A stretch of 64,000 nt of DNA, from the NCBI GenBank assembly GCA_964400675.1, contig CAYNVO010000008.1:69132-133131 (forward strand). The letters are read 5' to 3'. A program made the translations under genes and the position numbers. This DNA is from 9FT-COMBO-48-23 sp964400675 (GTDB lineage Bacteria > Chloroflexota > Dehalococcoidia > GIF9 > UBA5629). Below are positions 60,689 to 64,000 of the stretch, piece by piece. Numbering within the stretch: the stretch's first letter is position 1; each line of letters begins with the position of its first letter. The notes beneath the pieces were generated by a model. That model was not told the origin of the DNA. It ran no database searches and saw only the letters and a program-made list of their open reading frames with translations.

Positions 60689-61792
60689 ATGAACACTATT
60701 GAAAGGGCGCTGATGCACGGTTTGTTTGTCCATCTGCATCACAACATTGATCAGGCGGTCGATTTTAGAGCCTTAGAAAAACTAAACAGCGAAGTCAGTA
60801 AGAAGTGGCCGGGGGCATTGACCATAGGGCCAGGAGACGATGCTGCCGTCTTCCGCATGCCAGGAATTGAAGGATATTTTGTGGCCAAACAAGAAAGCCA
60901 TTGCTCTCCTTGTGTACCCAGACCTTATGATGCTGCTGCAACCGGAGCCGGCGGTGCCATGCGAGATGTCACTGCCATGGGAGGCAGGCCCATCTTCCTC
61001 ATGGACTTCATAGGAACCAGACCATTAGAAGAGAAAGTCTTAGTGGGACCCTGCGGCTTCGCGGGCAAATGCACCTGTGGGAAATGTAAAGTGATGACCA
61101 GCAAACAAAGGCTTGACCTGATGGTTCAGGGGGTAATAGACATGTGCAAGACCATGGATGTTTTCGTTATTGGAGGGGGGCTTTCAACCTCTTTTACTGA
61201 TATCGTCCCGGCAGTAGTCGTAGCGGTATTCGGTAAGTTAGTTACTAAAGAGCCGCTTACCAAACCAGCCAAAGTTGCCGGAGACAAGCTTATCCTTATT
61301 GGCAAAACAGGTAATGACGGGAACGATACTTTATTTAGAGCCGGATTAGTCACGGAGATGCGACCTGCAACAGCTCTCTTTGAGGAAGAACGGACTGCTT
61401 TAGAAGCCAGTTTAGCTGCCTTTGAGACCGGAAAGATTCATGCCTGTTCTGACCTGGGAGCGGCTGGAATCGGGGCAGCCGTCTGCGAATCAGCCAGATA
61501 CGGTGGTTTTGGAGCCAAAGTCGACTTATCGGCAGTTCCAATAAACATCGAGGGGCTTACTGCAGAGGAAATCCTCGCTTGTGAAACTCAAGCCCGGATG
61601 ATGCTCCAGGTTTCCCCAGCCGATGCCGATGAGATAATGGCGGTTGTTAAAACCAGAAAGGCAACTGCTGCCATAATCGGTGAGATTGACAAGGATGATA
61701 AACAAGTATTTGTATACCAGGGACAAACCATAGCCACTATTCCCAATAAGCCTTCTAAGGAAATTTTGGAGAGCTTGAAGGGTGGGAAATAA
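60689..61792 (+). CDS. PurL/AIR-synthase-superfamily protein with Cys-rich insert
   Basis: This 367-residue protein belongs to the PurM/PurL/SelD/HypE/ThiL ATP-binding superfamily. GPGDDAAVFRMPG, the PurL-like block ESHCSPCVPRPYDAAATGAGGAMRDVTAMGGRP (split here from about 70 to 102), GKTGNDGNDTLFRAG and ACSDLGAAGIGAAVCES are seen. The PurL motif ESHNHPS is ESHCSPC, and the CGFAGKCTCGKCK insert (about 120) has three to four Cys that could bind metal. It is neither a standard SelD (no N-terminal Cys/Sec motif) nor a full PurL. The reaction is unknown. Ribosome site GAGAGG precedes the ATG. Downstream lies an acetyltransferase gene. Confidence 0.75.
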   Translation: MNTIERALMHGLFVHLHHNIDQAVDFRALEKLNSEVSKKWPGALTIGPGDDAAVFRMPGIEGYFVAKQESHCSPCVPRPYDAAATGAGGAMRDVTAMGGRPIFLMDFIGTRPLEEKVLVGPCGFAGKCTCGKCKVMTSKQRLDLMVQGVIDMCKTMDVFVIGGGLSTSFTDIVPAVVVAVFGKLVTKEPLTKPAKVAGDKLILIGKTGNDGNDTLFRAGLVTEMRPATALFEEERTALEASLAAFETGKIHACSDLGAAGIGAAVCESARYGGFGAKVDLSAVPINIEGLTAEEILACETQARMMLQVSPADADEIMAVVKTRKATAAIIGEIDKDDKQVFVYQGQTIATIPNKPSKEILESLKGGK

Positions 61793-61874
61793 TCATACCG
61801 GGAAGTATAGCAATGTGGAATGGGGTCACACCAACCTGAAGATAGCCATATACCAAATACAGGGCCAAGTTTGA

Positions 61875-62633
61875 ATGTCACTCCAGGTATACACATTAAA
61901 AGAAAAACCGGATCTGGAGAAATCTCACCGCATTACTGGTGATGGTGTATGGCCTGAATTTATGAGGCATGACTCTGTCTGCAATAAACACTGGCCAAGC
62001 ATATTTACTGAATTCCCCGAGTACCAATTAACCTTTCTGCAGGATAGCGAAGTCATAGGCGTAGCCAATACTATCCCGCTTCGCCTGGATATGCCACTGG
62101 AACAATTACCTGAAGAAGGATTGGACTGGATCCTAGTAAGGGGGATCGAGGACAAAAAAAGGAACATCGAACCGGATACCTTGGGCGGACTCCTCATTGT
62201 TGTCAATCCAAAGCTACAGGGTAAAGGAATAAGTTCATCCATAATACGCGAGTTGATTTCCAGAACAAGTCGAGAAGGATTTAAAAGGCTTATCATACCT
62301 ATTAGACCTAATTTAAAGAGCAGGTACCCTCTTATTTCCATCTCCCAGTACATTGAGTGGAAAGCAGAAGACGGGCTTCCTTTCGACCCATGGATTCGTG
62401 AGCACGTTAAACATGGAGCACATGTAATAAAGCCATGTCACAAGGCAATGTACATACCAGGAAGTATAGCTGATTGGGAGAAGTGGACCGGGTTGAAATT
62501 ACCAGCTTCTGGTGATTATGTTATCGAGGGCGCATTAACTCCGGTAACGATAGACTATTCGAAGAACTTGGGAGAGTATATCGAACCAAACGTCTGGATA
62601 GCCCATGTTATTGAGCAACAGGTGTGCTGGTAG
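61875..62633 (+). CDS. GNAT-family N-acetyltransferase-like protein
   Basis: This 252-residue protein has the acetyl-CoA-binding pattern LGGLLIVVNPKLQGKGISSSIIRELISRTSREGFKRLIIPI (about 103-140), with the QGKG loop of GNAT enzymes. The remaining C-terminal half (WIREHVKHGAHVIKPCHKAMYI...) is less familiar. The substrate is unknown. The last codons overlap the start of a ~60-bp repeat copied at 63665. Probably translated with the upstream PurL-like gene, 82 bases away. Confidence 0.75.
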   Translation: MSLQVYTLKEKPDLEKSHRITGDGVWPEFMRHDSVCNKHWPSIFTEFPEYQLTFLQDSEVIGVANTIPLRLDMPLEQLPEEGLDWILVRGIEDKKRNIEPDTLGGLLIVVNPKLQGKGISSSIIRELISRTSREGFKRLIIPIRPNLKSRYPLISISQYIEWKAEDGLPFDPWIREHVKHGAHVIKPCHKAMYIPGSIADWEKWTGLKLPASGDYVIEGALTPVTIDYSKNLGEYIEPNVWIAHVIEQQVCW

Positions 62634-62690
62634 CCCAAGTTGTTTAATAGCTAGAACTTTTAGAGCCACTTTTGCGTTTTTGCCTGGTTT
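62629..62690. repeat. Direct repeat copy 1, upstream of TMEM175-like gene end
   Basis: GGTAGCCCAAGTTGTTTAAT and the following bases (GAACTTTTAGAGC, TTTTGCGTTTTTG) match the segment at 63665-63725 at roughly 80-85 percent. The copy begins in the last codons of the acetyltransferase gene and runs into the intergenic space. It flanks the TMEM175-like gene. Confidence 0.7.
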
Positions 62691-62738
62691 AGGTTAAATC
62701 CCCTAAAGTGGGAAGATTACCGCCCATTATGATTCCGC

Positions 62739-63395
62739 TTATTTCGTCGCTGGCTGAGTAGCGCTCGTACGATAAAGGAGTGTGCTACGTATGACCATAA
62801 AGATAAGCATCACCGCAAAAATGCAGATTGATGCAATAGTATTGAGGAATGAAATGCCCATGCCAATTATGAAAACCGCTATACCCACAGGCAACATTAC
62901 CTTCGGTCCTTTTACTGCACGTGGGTCAATATTCCTGTCTACCAGACAGTGATTTCCTGTAGCATACGACCACAAAATGTATCGCATGACCATACATGCA
63001 ACCGCATTGCCCCCATATATTAAGACCGGTATCTTTTCTCCCATGTATTCTCCAAGCATAGCCATTGAGAAAGGTAACAGTGCCACAAACATGAGAAAGA
63101 CAATGTTTATCCATGTCAGCACACTGTCCGAACGCTTGATGAAAGTGAATTGATAATAGTGCACAGACCACAAAAAGCCCAACAGCAAAAAAGTCACGGC
63201 ATAGCTGAGGAATTTTGGCCACATCTCAAGCAACTGTCGAGGCAATTCGGTGTGCACTGAACTTTGTGCTATCACAGGTATGCCAAGATCCAACACTAAA
63301 AGCGTCATTACTATAGCGAAAACTCCATCCGTCAATACCTCAATTCTGTTTGGAGACAAAGCGGCTTTTATCACGCCCGGTCTAGCAATAAACAT
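62739..63395 (-). CDS. TMEM175-family potassium channel-like membrane protein
   Basis: This 218-residue protein has six hydrophobic helices and opens with RIEVLTDGVFAIVMTLLVLDLGIP (about 18-41), the first-helix motif of TMEM175/DUF1211 channels (canonical R...FSDGVFAI). Here Ser-Asp-Gly is Thr-Asp-Gly. Bacterial TMEM175 proteins are small K+ channels that form tetramers. I start at ATG 63395, which has AAGGAGGT 10 bases upstream; a longer frame to 63428 lacks a site. It is a single gene between two copies of a repeat. Confidence 0.88.
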   Translation of the reverse strand: MFIARPGVIKAALSPNRIEVLTDGVFAIVMTLLVLDLGIPVIAQSSVHTELPRQLLEMWPKFLSYAVTFLLLGFLWSVHYYQFTFIKRSDSVLTWINIVFLMFVALLPFSMAMLGEYMGEKIPVLIYGGNAVACMVMRYILWSYATGNHCLVDRNIDPRAVKGPKVMLPVGIAVFIIGMGISFLNTIASICIFAVMLIFMVIRSTLLYRTSATQPATK

Positions 63396-63428
63396 AGCCT
63401 GACCTCCTTCTTGTGATTTCCACGACAT

Positions 63429-63809
63429 TTTCAGCTTGTCTTTTGTGCACCTATCTTATGTCCCTGCTCATTGGCTGTCAATCAGGGTAGCTTGATAATC
63501 TTTAAGTGTGTGTAAATGAACAGGTAGCTTCTCAGGATACATACCAAATAAATCCTTGCATCAATGGCTCAACCTGAATAACAATATGATGAACTGTTAA
63601 TTTGGTAAATTGAAATTTGGGTGATGAGTAGCTGCGAACGGTTTGTAAACTTTTGCACGCAGGTGGTAGCCCAAGTTGTTCAATATCTGGAACTTTTAGG
63701 GCAACCTTTGCATTTATCTGATTTCAAGTCCACTAGGCTGAAGTTGGGTATCAATGGGTAGAACGATTAGCTTAAATTTCAGACTTACAAAATAGATAAA
63801 TTGAACAAA
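63429..63809. repeat. Gene-free stretch containing direct repeat copy 2
   Basis: The segment 63665-63725 (GGTAGCCCAAGTTGTTCAAT and GAACTTTTAGGGCAACCTTTG) repeats the one at 62629-62690. No other element or gene was seen. The rest includes ordinary AT-rich spacing before the convergent receiver gene. Confidence 0.6.
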
Positions 63810-64000
63810 TCAGGCTTCTGTGCAGCGGGATGCGGCCTTATATCGGCGTGCGGTTAAAGCGCGCTGCACCTCTCTGCTCAACTGCTCGGTATCAAAGGGC
63901 TTGTCAAGATGGGCAACTTTAGTCTCGGAGAGGAACTTTTCGGTATCCGCACCTATAATATCGCCAGTGATGAAGACTACTCTCCGGGCTAGCGATTTAT
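63810..64000 (-). CDS. Receiver domain C-terminus of a second two-component protein (partial)
   Basis: The gene enters from the right edge on the minus strand and stops at 63810-63812. The last ~62 residues read SLARRVVFITGDIIGADTEKFLS, then a KPFD motif and the final helix SREVQRALTARR. This matches the receiver tail of the nine-PAS kinase at 9944 (KRVVFITGDVMGVDTEAILA, TKPFD), with the Lys-Pro switch residues. It is probably the end of another hybrid kinase or a response regulator, paralogous to that gene. Confidence 0.85.
   Translation of the reverse strand, partial: KSLARRVVFITGDIIGADTEKFLSETKVAHLDKPFDTEQLSREVQRALTARRYKAASRCTEA

Noticed and set aside
60689..61792. Selenophosphate synthase SelD, given the Sec enzyme at 0.2 kb.
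   Set aside because: The characteristic N-terminal Cys/Sec-Gly-x-Lys motif is absent and the central block is PurL-like.

Overview
The window looks like a chromosomal segment of a strictly anaerobic Chloroflexota bacterium, most likely class Dehalococcoidia or a close relative. The grounds are the gene content (selenocysteine formate dehydrogenase with NADH/ferredoxin-type electron-transfer subunits, NfnAB-like transhydrogenase, 2-oxoacid:ferredoxin oxidoreductase, PEP synthase), the single-membrane style of gene set, and the L9-DnaB-DnaD-DnaC order. This assignment is inference from gene content; no 16S rRNA or tRNA gene was found in the window.

Layout. 1-9.6 kb (+): the tail of one NuoF-like subunit, then a Sec-containing formate dehydrogenase with an E. 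coli-like SECIS hairpin, then NuoE-like, NuoF-like and NuoG/GltD-like subunits and an NfnA/NfnB-type pair. Together they form a formate/NAD(P)H/ferredoxin electron-transfer module. 9.9-14.5 kb (-): a hybrid sensor kinase with nine PAS domains. 14.6-16.5 kb (+): a Trp-type T-box leader, then a 9-codon Trp-containing leader peptide, then trpB2. 16.5-16.9 kb holds dispersed palindromic repeats. 16.9-19 kb: a metallo-beta-lactamase-fold protein and an HtrA lipoprotein. 19-26.6 kb (-): ileS, khpB/jag, yidC, a beta-propeller lipoprotein, yidD, rnpA, rpmH, rpsR, ssb, rpsF. 26.7-35.4 kb (+): ychF, ppsA, dgt, dnaG, rpoD and a membrane-anchored hypothetical. 35.4-36.8 kb (-): ffh. 36.9-40.2 kb (+): a RecB/Cas4-like nuclease paired with a Rad50/SbcC ATPase. 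40.3-45.3 kb (+): a two-subunit CoA-transferase followed by a four-subunit 2-oxoacid:ferredoxin oxidoreductase.

45.4-48.3 kb (-) is a visibly AT-rich island. It carries a retron (reverse transcriptase with NAxxH, YADD and VTG motifs, a candidate msr-msd RNA, and a nucleoside-deoxyribosyltransferase-like effector) next to a Cas4-like nuclease with two transmembrane helices. 48.6-51.8 kb (+): lysA, holB, ricT. 51.8-57.7 kb (-): an HNH nuclease, a tandem double-ATPase DnaC-like loader, a DnaD-like protein, dnaB, rplI and an M20 amidohydrolase. 57.8-62.6 kb (+): yceD, rpmF, a FabD-like protein, a tiny Zn-ribbon ORF, nusB, an ACP-like protein, a PurL-like protein and an acetyltransferase. 62.7-63.4 kb (-): a TMEM175-type channel between two copies of a ~60-bp repeat. 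The right edge cuts a second receiver-domain gene.

Most unusual observations: (i) the FabD-like protein has lost both the nucleophilic Ser (GHSxG is GHDVG) and the catalytic His (PFHS is PFNS), and the neighbouring ACP-like protein has lost the phosphopantetheine Ser (DSL is DPP), a coordinated loss of acyl-carrying chemistry in one gene cluster; (ii) T-box plus a Trp-codon leader peptide in tandem before trpB2; (iii) the retron/Cas4-like island; (iv) the double-domain DnaC loader.
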